Assembly: GCF_000151315.2 (NCBI RefSeq)
Contig: NW_011887307.1
Span: 86,460 to 150,459, forward strand
Source of the DNA: Capsaspora owczarzaki ATCC 30864
Taxonomy: Eukaryota; Opisthokonta; Filasterea
Length of the DNA: 64,000 nt
Direction of reading: 5' to 3'
Part shown: in pieces, positions 23,246 through 34,405 of the stretch
Numbering within the stretch: the stretch's first letter is position 1
Layout: the number at the start of each line of letters is the position of its first letter
Program-made: the position numbers and the translations under genes
The notes under the pieces: model-generated
The model's database searches: none
What the model was told of the DNA's origin: nothing
What the model saw: the letters and a program-made list of their open reading frames with translations, nothing else

Positions 23246-24255
23246 TGACATCATAAAATGCATGGACGCTCTCGGAGATAGAGCTGATGAGGCGGATGTA
23301 ATGTGTTGGACTGAGCACTTTGTCGCTCACGTTTCGGAAGCACTCTCAAACCACGACTTGGTCCGTCGTCACTGCACCTTGGTAGTTTTCTTTCCTGACC
23401 ATGGTACATGAGTTTGCGGTATGATACAGGTCGGGGGAGTTGGGAGGCTAGTCGGGCACGTCGACTTTGTGGTTTTTCAACCACCTGGTCACAACCGCTT
23501 TCTTGTGCCAGGGCGCATTGGTTTGATGGAATATGAAGTTTTTACCCTCTGGTGATGTGCGACGGGCGTACTTCAACTCATCATTGAGAAAGGAGAGATA
23601 GGGGAACGAGTTCATGCGATCTCCGACCTCACGAAAGTGGACACGGCGAAACGAGAAATTTTTGGAAAATCGTCAGTTTGCCACCTTTCCACATTTCACT
23701 TGCGGCTGGACGACCCTGTGGTCGAGCAGCTGCCCGGTTTCATGCGCACATGTTTGAACACATGCGTTGCTATACCCGGACAGCAGTGTCGCCCAAGGAA
23801 ATGACGTTGAGCCACTGCTTGGCGGCATAATGCAAATGCCGTTTGGCGAAGCACAAATCTTGTTTTGCTCGCATTTTCGGCGACCGCGACTTTTCGTACT
23901 TGACTCGGTACTTGAACCCCCGCCTACCCATTTCCTTTTGAGCATAAGCTGTAGATGACATCATTGTCGTCATTTTGAGGGTAAAAGCGGCGATCTCAGA
24001 GGCAATGGGGACTCGTCGGACTGAAATTGAGCTGGAAAAAGGGGGCCGTAACCTGGAGTTTTCAGCCATCAGCCAAAGCTCGGCTTGGTTGCAAACCTGC
24101 CGCCCGCCTTGTACACACGAGTGTACCTGAACATTCTTCGGTACTTCAGACCAATCTGGGCGGCGATGGCGGGCCGAGGGACGCTGTACTCTCATCGAGC
24201 ATTCACGTTAGCACATATGATCTTAGGGCCCGGCCTTCCCTCTATCAACGGCACC
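23246..24255 (-). mobile_element. Tc1/mariner-type DNA transposon remnant (degraded transposase)
   Basis: Read on the minus strand, pieces in more than one frame resemble a Tc1/mariner transposase. An N-terminal part reads RPAIAAQIGLKYRRMFRYTR, compatible with the helix-turn-helix region. A central part reads QDLCFAKRHLHYAAKQWLNV, matching the segment before the first catalytic Asp. A C-terminal part reads NAPWHKKAVVTRWLKNHKVD followed by a stop and PPNSPDL, matching the second Asp region and the WPPNSPDLNPIE motif. In-frame stops and frame changes separate the blocks, so it is inactive. No terminal inverted repeats or TA duplication could be placed with confidence. The limits are approximate. 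Confidence 0.72.
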
Positions 24256-24687
24256 AAACACGCCTTGTTGGGTTTTGGAAGTGATCCTAAGCACCTGTGC
24301 AGTGTGCGGGTAGAGGGTGGAGTGGAATGACGTGATTTTGGTGGTGGAAAGCATGAATTGATTGAGGTAACAGAAGAGTACTCCCAATATGAAGCTGCAA
24401 AATCGCCTCCGTCACGAGACGCTGTCCCCTCCTCTCTCCAATAAAATCTGAGTTGTTGTGCGTTAAAACCCCCACCTGTAGTCCGTGGATGACGGTAGAC
24501 TCAGTGTAGGCTGCGCGACGGAGGGGGTTGTGGAGTGCGGTTCCCAAGCGCGCGCGACACACCTCACCGTGGTCCCTAGACAGCTCAACCGGCATGTTTA
24601 GCACGCGTTGGGAGGTCCACATCATGTACCAACTTCATCGTTTGAGTTGCGGGAGTCTTCTTTTTTTGAGCAAAAGCAAGAGCAATC
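24256..24687 (+). other. Likely 5' untranslated region of the LINE
   Basis: Between the Tc1 remnant and the first LINE ATG there is no recognisable gene. Position suggests LINE 5' leader, but no promoter motif or target duplication was identified. Confidence 0.35.
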
Positions 24688-25951
24688 ATGAGCGGTGTCA
24701 GCAACGACGGAGCAACCAAGAACGCCAACACGGCGACCAAGCCCCCCGTGGGGCGCAGGGGCAGCAACCCTTCGAAACCCGGGGCGGTCCAGTCCACGCT
24801 GGAGGCGTTCATGGGGGGCAACGGAGGTGCTGGCGCGTCGAGTGGGCAGAACGACTCGCTGCCCACCCAAGACCACCAGATCGCGGTCCCGGACGGAATG
24901 GCTCAGCCGACGCCTACGGTCTCCCGTCCGCCGACGCCCCCCCCCCCGCAACTTGGTGGGCTCCTCGGGCCTGGCGGTACTGGACTCGACACCCGCCTCT
25001 GCGAGCTCTGCCCAGCTTCCCCCGCCCGGCCCTAGTGCCGAGGACGAGCCCCGCCCCCCGACGCGTGGCCCATCCCCGATGCGCACCGGCGAAATCTCCT
25101 ACGCGGAGATAGTGGGGGCCACGCGAACGCAGCTGATGCAAACTGCGAGCAGCGAAGGAGCGGCGTCCTCCCACCGCTCTTCCGCCTTCCAGCCAGTCCA
25201 CGCAACCCAGCAGGCCCAGTCGCAGGGTAGCCAGCAACCGCAGCGCGTGCAGCCGCAGCCCCAGCGGCAGGCGACGCCGGCAGCCTCGTCGTCATCCGCG
25301 CCCAGTGGCGAAGATGGCAGCAGTGCCAGGAAGCGGCCCCGCGTGGATGGCAGCACCGACGAGACTGAAGTGAACGAGCTCAGCCCCAATGTTGACATTG
25401 AGGCGAGCGCTAGCCGGACACAGCACAAGCAGCGCAAGGAAAACGAGCTCCAAGCGCGTATCAAAGCATCACGCGCACACAACAACGTCCTCATCCTCCC
25501 GCAGTTCCCGCGACCCACCACGCAAGCTGAAATGAAAAAGTTTGCGCAGCGGATCCAAGGAATCGCAAACACAAAGTACGTGGTGGAAATCGTCGAGATC
25601 TCCGCCAAGCTTGGGCGCATCAACTTGGTTTTCGAATCCGAGGAGCATGCGAACAAGATGGTGAACGAGCTCGTCGAGATCAACGGACAAAGCTACGATC
25701 TGGAAATGGCTGTCGAGGGCTTTACCATCTCTCTGACAGGCAACACAGCCAAGGTCGACGAACAAGCAATCCGGAACGCAATCGCGAAACAAGGACAAAT
25801 CAACATCGACCGAGTCGGCTCGCCACGCCATTCGTACTGGCCCCTGCTACCGGGGGCGAAGCAACGAATGAAAAATGGCGAGATCAAGATACTACTCCAA
25901 GGCCAGGAAGGTTCCCGACCCACTCGACAGCGCTCAGAAGGCCTTTGCTGA
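24688..25951 (+). pseudogene. LINE ORF1 (RRM-like RNA-binding protein), frameshifted
   Basis: The ATG at 24688 opens a Ser/Pro-rich leader (MSGVSNDGATKNANTATKP). The frame is lost at a cytosine run around 24939-24948 and the rest is read one frame over, from about 24950 to 25951. This later part has an Arg/Gln-rich stretch and then an RRM-like fold (HNNVLILPQFPRPTTQAEMK, VEIVEISAKLGRINLVFES, EHANKMVNELVEING), as in ORF1 proteins of several L1-like clades. The expected C-terminal part ends abruptly at the deletion junction with endonuclease sequence near 25915-25945. Confidence 0.7.
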
Positions 25952-28228
25952 GATGCTCAACAGAATGGGGGCTGGAGGACCTGTACGACGACGTGGACCC
26001 GCACGCCATCAGCTACACCTGGGCCAGGCCAACCCGCAACGCTTCGGACACCGATGGTGCTGTCGAGGAGCGCAGCCTCACGCGCATCGACTACATATTC
26101 GGCTCCAGCACGCTCCCGTTTCTGGCCACACAAGCCAGGATCAAAGAGTACAAGGACTCGGACCACCGTGCGGTGTGCGTCAGCTGCATGGGCACCAACG
26201 ACCACACACGGCCTAGGGCCAAGTACAAATTCGATGCGCGACTGCTGCTGGACGCCGATTTCACCCACTACTGCGAGAGTGTCCTCATCAAGCTCGCGCG
26301 AGACGGCGCTCCGGAAGCTGGATGGGATCTGGCAAAGAAGCAGATCATGAGCCGCGCTCGTCAACTGAGCACCGACCGTGACCAGAACGCCAAGAGACAG
26401 CAGGAGTTACTTGAGACGGAGCTTCGCATGACGGAAAGAAGTATGGCAGAACTACGGATCCAAGGTGGCAACACCAAAGAGCTGGAACGCTGCAGAACAC
26501 GACTGGAAAGCGAGCTCCACGCACTGCTGAACGAGCGCGCCGAGGCCGCACGCATTCGAACGGCGCGGAGATGGCGGCTCGAGAACGAACGCAACTCCAA
26601 GCTCTTCTTTTCACTCGAGAAGGAAGCGCAACGGGCACTCACCATCCCCAGCCTGAAGGTAGGCGACACGGTTGTTGTTAGGATCCCGGACTGGACAGAG
26701 AAGGGTACTCAGGTGTTGGCGCAAGACAGGACAAGGAATTGGGGATTTTGGGGATTTAATAAAGACAAGACAAGAAAGGATCCAAATCGAATCAGGTTGA
26801 TCAAATTTTGACGACTGACAGGCAAACATATTTGTCATCATCAAATCAGAAAATCAGACAAGACAAATCAGAGCAAGACAGAAGAAAATCAGGAAGAAAA
26901 GACAAGGGTGGGAAAACATGCAAGAAATCATTCAAAGTGGCAGGTTGCATCCAGAAACCTGACAGTTGTCACCGACCCCGTCGACATCCTCAAGGCGCAG
27001 CGCAGCTTTTACCAGACTCTGTACGCCAGTGAGCCGACCGTCTCGGCCGCCCAGGAGGAAGTGCTTCGTTGCGCCTCGCCTTGTGAGCTGCTGGACGCGG
27101 AAGACCACGAGCGTATGGGCGCTGACCTGACCGCAATGGAGCTCCGAGAGGCGATCAAAAGAACGACCAAAGGCAAAAGCCCAGGCTGTGACGGGCTGAC
27201 GCCTGAGTTCTACCATCACTTTGAAGAGCTGCTGGCCCCGCTGCTAGCAACCATCGCGAATCGGTCAATGCGAAACGGGCGCCTACCTGCATCAATGTAC
27301 ATGGCACACATCAAGCTTCTGTTCAAGAAGGGCAGCCGAGACGAGCTGAAAAACTACCGGCCAGTCTCGCTGCTCAACGTGGACAGCAAGATCATTGCAC
27401 GCGCGCTGGTGCAACGTCTTCAAGCTGTTGCCAACGACATTCTCCCCACATGCCAGAACGGTTTTGTCCTAGGACGCACGATCGACAACTGCATCCACCT
27501 AGTGCGCGACGTGCTCGACCTGACGAAGGAAAAGCGCATCGGAGGAGTCGCGGTGCTGCTGGACTGCGAAAAGGCCTTCGACCGCGTCGACCATGGCTTC
27601 CTGTTCCAGGCCATGGAGCGATATGGGATTGGAGAAAGATTCTTGCACTGGATGAAGCTCCTCAACACGGGATGCCAAGCCTGCATTGTGTACCAAAACC
27701 GCATCTCGGAGCCCTTCAAGATCGAGCGGTCGGTGCGTCAAGGATCGGTGGAAGCGCCAGCGCTGTACGCGCTGTATGCATGCTACGTGGCGGACTACCT
27801 CTGCAAAGGGGCTGGCCTGCGCTTCCTGCGCCTGGATCCGAACCTGGCGACCGAGGTCACCCTGTTTGCCGACGACACGACGGTTTTCCTGGAATCACAG
27901 AACGAGATACCGAAGCTGGCGGCCCTCAAACGAGTTGGGGAAGCCACAAACCTGAAAGTTAACGAAGAAAAGACGACAGTCATCAGACTCGGGCGAGACA
28001 AGCGCCAGACTCCACTGCAAGCGATCGCTCACCTCGACTTCCTGCCACCTGACAAATGCACCAGAGTCCTGGGCGCAATGTTGGGCTATGGCGACCGCGA
28101 GGAGGCAAACTACAAAGAGCTGCTGGACAAGGTGAAGGCTCAGCTGCTGCGATGGAACAGCAGGGGCTTGTCGATGCCGGGCAAGGTGGTCATCGCGAAC
28201 GCAATCGGGCTGAGCAAGGTCTGGTATC
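25930..28228 (+). pseudogene. LINE ORF2, 5' part: end of endonuclease and reverse transcriptase
   Basis: The segment starts inside an apurinic-type endonuclease: HAISYTWARPTRN, LTRIDYIFGSSTLPF and KDSDHRAVCV are its last motifs, while the N-terminal catalytic part is missing. A linker follows, then RT motifs in order: TKGKSPGCDGLTPEFYHHF, NYRPVSLLNVDSKIIARAL, CQNGFVLGRTIDNCIHLV, VAVLLDCEKAFDRVDHGF, RQGSVEAPALYALY and TLFADDTTVFLE, with the FADD catalytic pair present. A solo LTR interrupts the linker at 26676-26964. The part ends at 28228 where a chromovirus was inserted within a codon for VWY. Confidence 0.85.
26676..26964 (+). repeat. Solo LTR, copy 1 (289 bp), inserted in LINE ORF2
   Basis: The unit begins TGTTAGGATCCCGG and ends AACCTGACA, the TG...CA ends of an LTR, and contains AATAAA. 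It is flanked by the perfect 5-bp duplication GTTGT at 26671-26675 and 26965-26969. A near-identical copy lies at 36750-37037. No internal retroelement sequence is attached, so it is a solo LTR left after recombination. It is unrelated to the 150-bp LTRs of the chromovirus next to it. Confidence 0.9.
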
Positions 28229-28378
28229 TGTCATGCCCCACTGGCATGCCTACTTACTTGCATGCATTACCTTGTATTGTTTGTCATGTCTCCCATACTG
28301 GGAATGGTTCATTCGTCAATATACCTTTATTCATGAACATTGCCTGACAATCGACGTACCTTTGCACTGACTCTGACA
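28229..28378 (+). repeat. 5' LTR of the chromovirus (150 bp)
   Basis: The LTR begins TGTCATGCCCCACTGG and ends CTGACTCTGACA. It matches the 3' copy at 34256-34405 at all but about one position. At 150 bp it is short for a Ty3/gypsy LTR. Confidence 0.93.
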
Positions 28379-28826
28379 ATTTGACGAATCAACATTTTGT
28401 CACCCAGTGTTCATCGACAGACTCTTCTCCCCGACTGCCACGACTGCTGCATCTCAAGACGCCGCAGTGATCACGACTCGTTTTCTCTCTCTTTCTGTTC
28501 TGCCACGTTTCTTTCATTTTTTTTCTCATTTCATTTCATTTTTCTTCGCTTCCTTCTCTTCTCCCCTCATTCCTTGCATTTTTGTTTTCACTTTGCTTCG
28601 TTCTTCCACATTCCCCACCACGACTGCTGTGTTCGAGACACCGCAGTGATCAAGACCCCTTTTCGACCCCAGCACTGCAATCGCACTCGGCACTGCTGTG
28701 GCCGTCTTTCTTTGTTATCTTTTCCCCACATCTTCACGTGTTTTCCTTTTTCAGTTCTTTGCGGTTTTCACTTTTCTCGCACTTTTTTCTCAATCCTTTC
28801 TCCAATCTTTCATTCAAGATCTCACC

Positions 28827-29956
28827 ATGAGCGACGCTGGCCCCTCGAACGCCAGTGGCGACACGGACACCGATAGCAACACGTCTATGCTCAGTCCCGA
28901 GCAAATGGCACAGGGTATCGAGCAAAACAATGCCGAGATCCTGGCTGAGATAGACACCAGCGTCACGGCCTCCATGAGTTTTAACGACTTGTGCAAGTTC
29001 TTCGGCGTGTCAAAGTTCGATGGCAATGCCGACAACCTGGATCGTTTTGTGAGAAATTTTTCGAATCGTTGCAAGATGGTCTCACTGACTGAAAAGGACA
29101 AGGTTACCGTCCTCATTACCTGCTTGTCGGACTCGGCACTGGAGTTCATCATGGACGAGCTGGACGACAAACCGGGTAGCACTTCGGACGAGCTGCTGGC
29201 CGCGCTCCAGAGAAAGTTCAGCGACGAAACGACTGGAGCGCGTGCGCGCCAGCTACTGGCCGACCTGCGCTACACGGCACGCAGCGTGAAGGAAGTGGTC
29301 GAGACGGTTGAGAGGCTGAGGCGCATTCGCGGCATCAACATCACCGAGGACGGCATCAAGCAGGACTTGCTCGCAGCCCTACCGCCCGTCGTGTACGCCA
29401 CCCATGCCCTCGACTGGTCCTTGGATGAGACGTTGGCGAGCATCAAGGCCTCGATCCTGTATTCGATGCAATTCGAGCCGAAGCGCAGAAACAACGGCAA
29501 CAGGGTGAGCGACAACACCCCCCTTGACAACAGCGACAACCGCGGTCACAACAACAGCAACAACAGCAACAACGCCGGTCGCAATGGTGGCAACTATGCG
29601 ACTTACAACAATTCGGCTCGCGGCAACGGCAACGGTAACGGCAACCGCAACGGCAACGGCAACAGGGCAGCGCACAACAACAAGCCGGGCCCATCGCAGC
29701 GCTCGTCCTCCTCGCCAATCACTGACAAGGAGCGCGCGGAATGCTTGGCGAAAGGCCTCTGCTACAAGTGCAGGGAGCCGGGTCACATTGCCAGCAGGTG
29801 CCTCACGCGCTTCTCCAGAAGCAGCTCGCTGCCGCCCTGTTCGCGCACTGGGCTGCCGACGACAACGACGACGACGACGACGACGAGCCGCAGCAGCAAG
29901 GCCAGCAGGGCCAATCCCAGCAGGGAAAAGCCCAGCCCACCGCCAGGGCCATCTGA
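28827..29956 (+). CDS. Chromovirus gag region
   Basis: The ATG at 28827 follows an untranslated leader with T-rich runs. The product has a capsid-like helical region (FGVSKFDGNADNLDRFV, LADLRYTARSVKEVVETVER), a long Asn/Gly-rich linker and the zinc knuckle CYKCREPGHIASRC. It would form the particle core of the retrotransposon. Asn/Gly and Thr runs are longer than usual for gag. Confidence 0.85.
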
Positions 29957-29989
29957 CGAGTGGGCAAGAAAACGGCGCCTTTGTTTTTC

Positions 29990-32900
29990 CAGCTCGTGTT
30001 TGCAACCTGGACCGTCCCAAGTCCCAGCCTGTGAGCACGCCCGTTCTGGTTGACAGTGGCGCTACTGTAACGTTGATGGATGACGAGTTCGCAAATAAAT
30101 TGTCTGTCAAACGTTCACGTATGGCCAAACCAATCACAGTCCAATCAGTCAATGGGCAACCATTGAAAATCAGCGAGCGATGCAGAGTCGGCCTTTCGCT
30201 CGGCAAGCACCGTGAGGTGATCCAGCCTCTGATCACATCGACGCCAGTCGTACCTCTCATCCTTGGGGCGGACTGGCTGGAAAAGAACAACCCTCAAATC
30301 GACTTCAAACAACGAACAATGCACATCCCTGTGCAAAGCAGTCAGTCCTCTGCTTCGACACCCTCGACGGCCGGCTGTCGCCCTGGCCTCCTCCCTACGC
30401 CTCCCCACAGCGCGTTATTGACACCGACACTCACAGCCCAGCGTGTGGCAGCGCCGCGGCTGCGACAGAACCAGACAACACGAACTGCGCGTGGCGGGCG
30501 CACCAACGACAAGCGAACGGCAAAGCGCTTTGACACCGACGCGGCTCCTGCGGCCGCACCGACAGTGCCTCGCCCTGCGCAGGCAGCACCATCAGAACAG
30601 CATCGAAAACTACCCCAGGAGGCAGCGACTCTGACGAGGTCAGAAACAGCGCAAGCAACACAGTCAGCGAAAACCCAACGCCTGCGCCACCGCTGCTCCC
30701 ACCCCCTCAGTCGCACCCAGGCCCGTCGCGCGGCACACCCCCAGAATCGCCGTCAAATTCTGAGTCTGGCGAGGCCACGCGCACACCGGCCAGCAGTGCA
30801 CAGGCGGCAGGCGGGCGCGAGGAGACGACATCTGTGCCCAGCAAAATTTCTGCGTCGGTTTCTTCGCCTCCCTCGCCCCCCAGCGACGCCGCAGCCCCCG
30901 CAAGCGGTATACCGTTGGAATCAGCGTCGCAAGCTGCACCTGATGATGTCCATGACGAGGCCGCGGACGACAACTCGGGTGACCGTGGTGACGAGAAAGA
31001 CTGGTTTGACCGCATTCCCAAAGTGTACCAGTCATTTGCATCAGTGTTTGACCCCGACGCAGCTGCGCAGCTACCACCGCATCGTGAAGGCTATGACATG
31101 CACATTGAGCTCATGCCGGGCGCGAAGCTGTTCCACGCAGCAATGCGTCCGCAATCACCCGCGCAGCAGGACGCTCTGAAGAAGATGGTTGACAAGGGCC
31201 TCGCCAACAAGACCTTGACCACGTCCATCTCTGATGTCACATCAGCACCGGTCTTTGCCGACAAAAAAACTGGTGAAATTCGAGTCTGCTTTGACTTTCG
31301 CCCACTGAACAAGGCGACGGTGCGAATTCGCTATCCGACCCCCGATCCCATTCGTTTGCTCGAGCGCCTGCGCAAAGCGAAGATCATTTCCAGGTTCGAT
31401 CTTACGTGTGCCTATGGACAGTTGCGCCTAACGAAGGCTAGCGAGAAGTTCACGGCATTCCAGGTCGATCGCAATGTGTTTCAGTCGCGAGTGATGCCTT
31501 TTGGACTGGTCAACGCACCCGCCGTCTTCCAGCGTTTTATGGATTCAGTGCTACGGCCGCTCGAGGACTTCGCTGGTGGCTACTTTGATGACTTGATCGT
31601 TTTTTCTGAAAGCGAGGAGGAGCACATCGAGCATGTTCGCGCTCTGCTCCGCATTCTTCAAGAGCACCAATTGTTCCTGTCGATCAACAAGTGCACGTTC
31701 CATGTCGACAAGGTCACGTTCTTGGGCTTTGAGGTCTCGCCTGAAGGCATTGCGGTTGACCCGGCCAAGATTGCTGCCATCACCAAGTGGCCAGCACCGA
31801 CAAATGTGAAAGGCGTGCAAGAATTGCTTGGTTTTGCAAATTTTGTTCGTCGTCACATTTGGCATTTTGCTGAAATTGTTCGACCCCTGACATCGCTGTT
31901 GGGCAAGAACACGCCATTTGTGTGGACACCTGAGCGTGAAGCGGCTTTTCAGCTGCTGAAGCGCAAATTCTGCGAGGCTCCGGTTTTGGCCTTCCCGGAC
32001 CATTCACGACCTTATGAAGTATACGCTGATGCTTCTAATGTCGCGATTGGTGGTGTGCTGATGCAGCGCAATGCGAAAGGCGAGAGATGTATGGTTGCCT
32101 ATTACTCTCGCACCCTTCGTCCTGCCGAGACTCGCTACAAAGTCGGTGAGCAGGAGCTCCTTGCCATTGTGGAGTGCTTGGAGACCTGGCGCCACTACCT
32201 GTGGAGCAGTCGGCGCCACTACCTGTGGAGCAGTCGACAGCAGACGACAGCGTGAATTCTCGTTTGCGAAAGAGCTCAGCTCCCGCGAGACCAATTGGAA
32301 GGAAAGGCTTGGTCGCTTCGATTTCGTGATCCTCCACATCGATGGCTCGCGTAATGGAGCGGCGGATGCTTTGTCGAGGACGGGAAGTGGTGCGACTCCA
32401 CAACCCACTCGCCTCGAACCCATCCTGCCTCCCAGCCTTTTCACCAAGATCGCTGCCCCTGTCACGCGTGCGCAAGCGGTCGGTGATGCTACCCAGGGTG
32501 CTGGTGCGGCGCCTGAGCGTGCCCGTGCCCCTCGAGTGACATTTGCACCGCAAACGCACATAATCCCGAGTTCGCCGGCCACGCATGATCACGACGATGC
32601 ATTAGCAACCGCCGATGCTGGAGTAGCAGCTCCTGACACCCCAACAGCTACTCACAGTGCGAGCGAGCTTCCAACCGACTTGGTTGGGAAAATTCGTCTC
32701 GAGACTGCTGTGGATGCGCAAGCGTCGCTGTTGGCTGCGGCCCCACACTCGCGCTACGTCTTGGCTGACGGCCTGCTGCGAAAGGATGGCCGACTGTATG
32801 TCCCGGAAAGCATGAGGTCCACTGTCCTCTTCATGCGACACGACGCAGAGTTGGCTGGTCATGGCGGCGAGCTGAAAACGCTTGAGCTGGTTCGTCGCGA

Positions 32901-34098
32901 CTTTGCCTGGCCAGGCCTGCGTGCCTATGTGATTCACTATGTGGCTACGTGTGACATGTGCCAACGTGTCAAGGTCCCGCGGCATGCGCCGTACGGACTG
33001 CTGATGCCAATCCCCGCTCCCAAGCGACCGTTTGGTGACTGGGCGGTGGATTTTATCACTGATTTGCCACCGGACCAAGGTTTTGATGCGCTCCTGGTCT
33101 GCAAAGACCGACTGACTCGCATGATTCACCTGATTCCTTCGGTCAAAGCGGTTACAGCGCGAGCAACTGCAAGTTTATTTTTTGACAATGTGGTTCGCCA
33201 TCATGGCCTGCCTGACCGCATTCTCAGTGACCGTGGGCCCCAGTTCGCAGCCAAAGCATGGCGTGACTACTGGCGAGGCCTTGGTGTGGAGCTGGCGCTG
33301 AGCAGCGCGTATCATGCCGCTGGCAATGGTCTGGTTGAGCGAGCCAATGCCAATGTTGAAACCTACCTGCGCGCGTACATTTCGCACGACCAGCAGTGGG
33401 TGGAGCACTTGGCCTCGTGCGAGTTCGTTTACAACAACACTGTGCACACGGCCATCAAGATGTCGCCATTCAAAGCTGCGTATGGCTTCAATCCTCGGAT
33501 GGATGTCGGCGACGCGGCCAATCGTGCAGCTCTTTTGCCTCATCTCAACCGTGGCGCCCAGATGGAGGAATTGCATGCAACCCTGGCATCAAACATCACT
33601 CGAGCGAACGAGCGGTATGCCAAGTTTGCCGATCGTCTGCGCAAGCAAGCGCCCAAGTTCGAGATTGGCCAGCAAGTGTGGATTTTGCGCCGAAACATCA
33701 AGAGCGACCGTCCTGTGACCAAGCTTGATTTTGTGCGTGTTGGTCCATTCAAGATCCTCCAGGTGATTAACGACAATGCTGTGCGCTTGGACCTTGGCGA
33801 GAGCTCGCTCAAGGCCGATGTCTTCAATGTGGCTTTGTTGGAGCTGTATCGTCCCAATGATTTACCCGACCGTGTGCTCCGCAATGTCCCTGGCTTGTCT
33901 ACGAGTGATGGCGAGTTCTTCCCGGTTGGCAGGATTCTCGACTCGCAGCTTCGCGACGACGACGAATTGTGGTACTTGATCCGTTGGAAAGATCGCCCCG
34001 CCTCCGAAGACAGCTGGGAGCCTGCATACAACATTGTGCCTGGCAACGCACGGATGGTGAACGCTTATCACCGGGCGCACCCGAACAAGCCCAAGTGA
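29990..34098 (+). pseudogene. Chromovirus pol region: PR, RT, RNase H, IN, chromodomain
   Basis: Parts in order: an aspartic protease around 30040-30330 (LVDSGATVTLMDD), a Pro/Ala-rich linker, reverse transcriptase around 31000-31700 (FDFRPLNKATVRIRYP, YFDDLIVF), RNase H around 31900-32380 (EVYADASNVAIGGVL), integrase around 32800-33560 with an HHCC-type zinc region and core motifs ending GLVERANANVETYL, and a chromodomain around 33900-34080 (LWYLIRWKDRPASEDSWEP). The chromodomain places it among chromoviruses and may direct insertion to particular chromatin. The region looks broken in about two places and is treated as a fossil. Confidence 0.88.
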
Positions 34099-34235
34099 TG
34101 GGTGGTGGTCGCTTGACCAAAAAAAAAGCAACGAGGGAGATGGAAATGATTATGATTATGCTTTGATTTCCGATACCGTTTGTGTCAGTTGTTTTTTGTT
34201 TCTTGTTAGCTCTCTCGTTCGCGGTTGGAGAACCC

Positions 34236-34255
34236 TTTTTTTGGAAGGGGCAGAA
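34236..34255 (+). other. Polypurine tract of the chromovirus
   Basis: A purine-rich stretch (GGAAGGGGCAGAA) directly abuts the 3' LTR, the usual place of the plus-strand primer. Confidence 0.7.
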
Positions 34256-34405
34256 TGTCATGCCCCACTGGCATGCCTACTTACTTGCATGCATTACCTT
34301 GTATTGTTTGTCATGTCTCCCATACTGGGAATGGTTCATTCGTCAATATACCTTTATTCATGAACATTGCCTGACAATCGACGTACCTTAGCACTGACTC
34401 TGACA
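34256..34405 (+). repeat. 3' LTR of the chromovirus (150 bp)
   Basis: It starts TGTCATGCCCCACTGG and ends at 34405 in TGACA. It is followed by the target duplication GTATC and then by continuing LINE coding sequence. Confidence 0.93.

Larger units (their letters stand above)
28229..34405 (+). mobile_element. Ty3/gypsy chromovirus LTR retrotransposon, inserted in the LINE
   Basis: This 6.18-kb element has LTRs at both ends, a gag region with a CCHC knuckle, protease, reverse transcriptase, RNase H, integrase and a C-terminal chromodomain, the order of Ty3/gypsy chromoviruses. It is flanked by a perfect 5-bp duplication GTATC (28224-28228 and 34406-34410). The two LTRs differ at about one site in 150, so the insertion is young. 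The internal reading frame appears broken in about two places within pol, besides the change of frame between gag and pol that the family commonly uses. No primer-binding site matching a common tRNA end was recognised after the 5' LTR. Confidence 0.92.
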
